Of a stretch of 5,430 bases of DNA, positions 5,412-5,430 are shown piece by piece. Position numbers and translations under genes: made by a program. The number at the start of each line of letters is the position of its first letter. Position 1 is the stretch's first letter. Below the pieces are notes generated by a model. That model saw only the letters and a list, made by a program, of their open reading frames with translations. It was not told the DNA's origin and did not search any database. Origin of the DNA: Zeimonas sp964481165 (lineage in GTDB: Bacteria; Pseudomonadota; Gammaproteobacteria; Burkholderiales; Burkholderiaceae_E). The DNA lies in the NCBI GenBank assembly GCA_964481165.1, contig CAYZYC010000153.1, positions 1-5,430 on the forward strand, read 5' to 3'.

Positions 5412-5430
5412 CGCGGCGGCGCATGGGCGC
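5412..5430. other. Right edge, nothing identifiable
   Basis: The final 19 bases after the RidA-like stop are GC-rich and too short to assign. No terminator is visible. Confidence 0.4.

Noticed and set aside
1..5430. CRISPR array, tRNA, insertion sequence or transposon ends
   Set aside because: I saw no regularly spaced repeats, tRNA-like cloverleaf sequence, transposase gene or terminal inverted repeats; coding density and composition are uniform.

Overview
The window comes from a high-GC bacterial genome (strong G/C bias at third codon positions). It holds part of an anaerobic benzoyl-CoA degradation locus of the Thauera/Azoarcus type. The translated Oah, Had, KorA and KorB proteins resemble what I remember of the denitrifying Rhodocyclales pathway, so a betaproteobacterium of that kind is the best guess. 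I cannot rule out another proteobacterium carrying the same cluster.

Layout. On the minus strand, had (491-1558) is followed 18 nt downstream by oah (472 to the left edge, truncated). They encode the NAD-dependent 6-hydroxycyclohexenecarbonyl-CoA dehydrogenase and the ring-opening 6-oxocyclohexenecarbonyl-CoA hydrolase. A 301-nt divergent intergenic region (1559-1859) separates them from a plus-strand operon. That operon is korA (1860-3596), korB (3593-4438) and a rubrerythrin-like diiron protein (4435-4962). These three are joined by ATGA stop/start overlaps. After 56 nt comes a RidA-superfamily protein (5019-5411) with its own ribosome binding site.

How the genes fit together. 2-Oxoglutarate:ferredoxin oxidoreductase (KorAB) is known in Thauera aromatica to supply low-potential reduced ferredoxin to ATP-dependent benzoyl-CoA reductase. 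Had and Oah act downstream of ring reduction, so one half of the locus supplies electrons and the other consumes the reduced ring. The diiron protein is probably an oxygen or peroxide defence for the oxygen-sensitive Fe-S enzymes. No benzoyl-CoA reductase, dienoyl-CoA hydratase, ferredoxin or regulator gene lies inside the window.

The intergenic region carries the most interesting signals. They are a perfect FNR-type box (TTGAT-N4-ATCAA, 1745-1758) about 42-45 bp upstream of a predicted had start site, and a cluster of three TATTNCGG half-sites, two of which form a 20-bp near-palindrome (1682-1701), lying between the two predicted promoters. There is also a possible korA leader in which a Shine-Dalgarno-led mini-ORF ends in an ATGA overlap with korA and its GGAGG can be masked by an upstream CCTCC. 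All regulatory calls are sequence-based inference.
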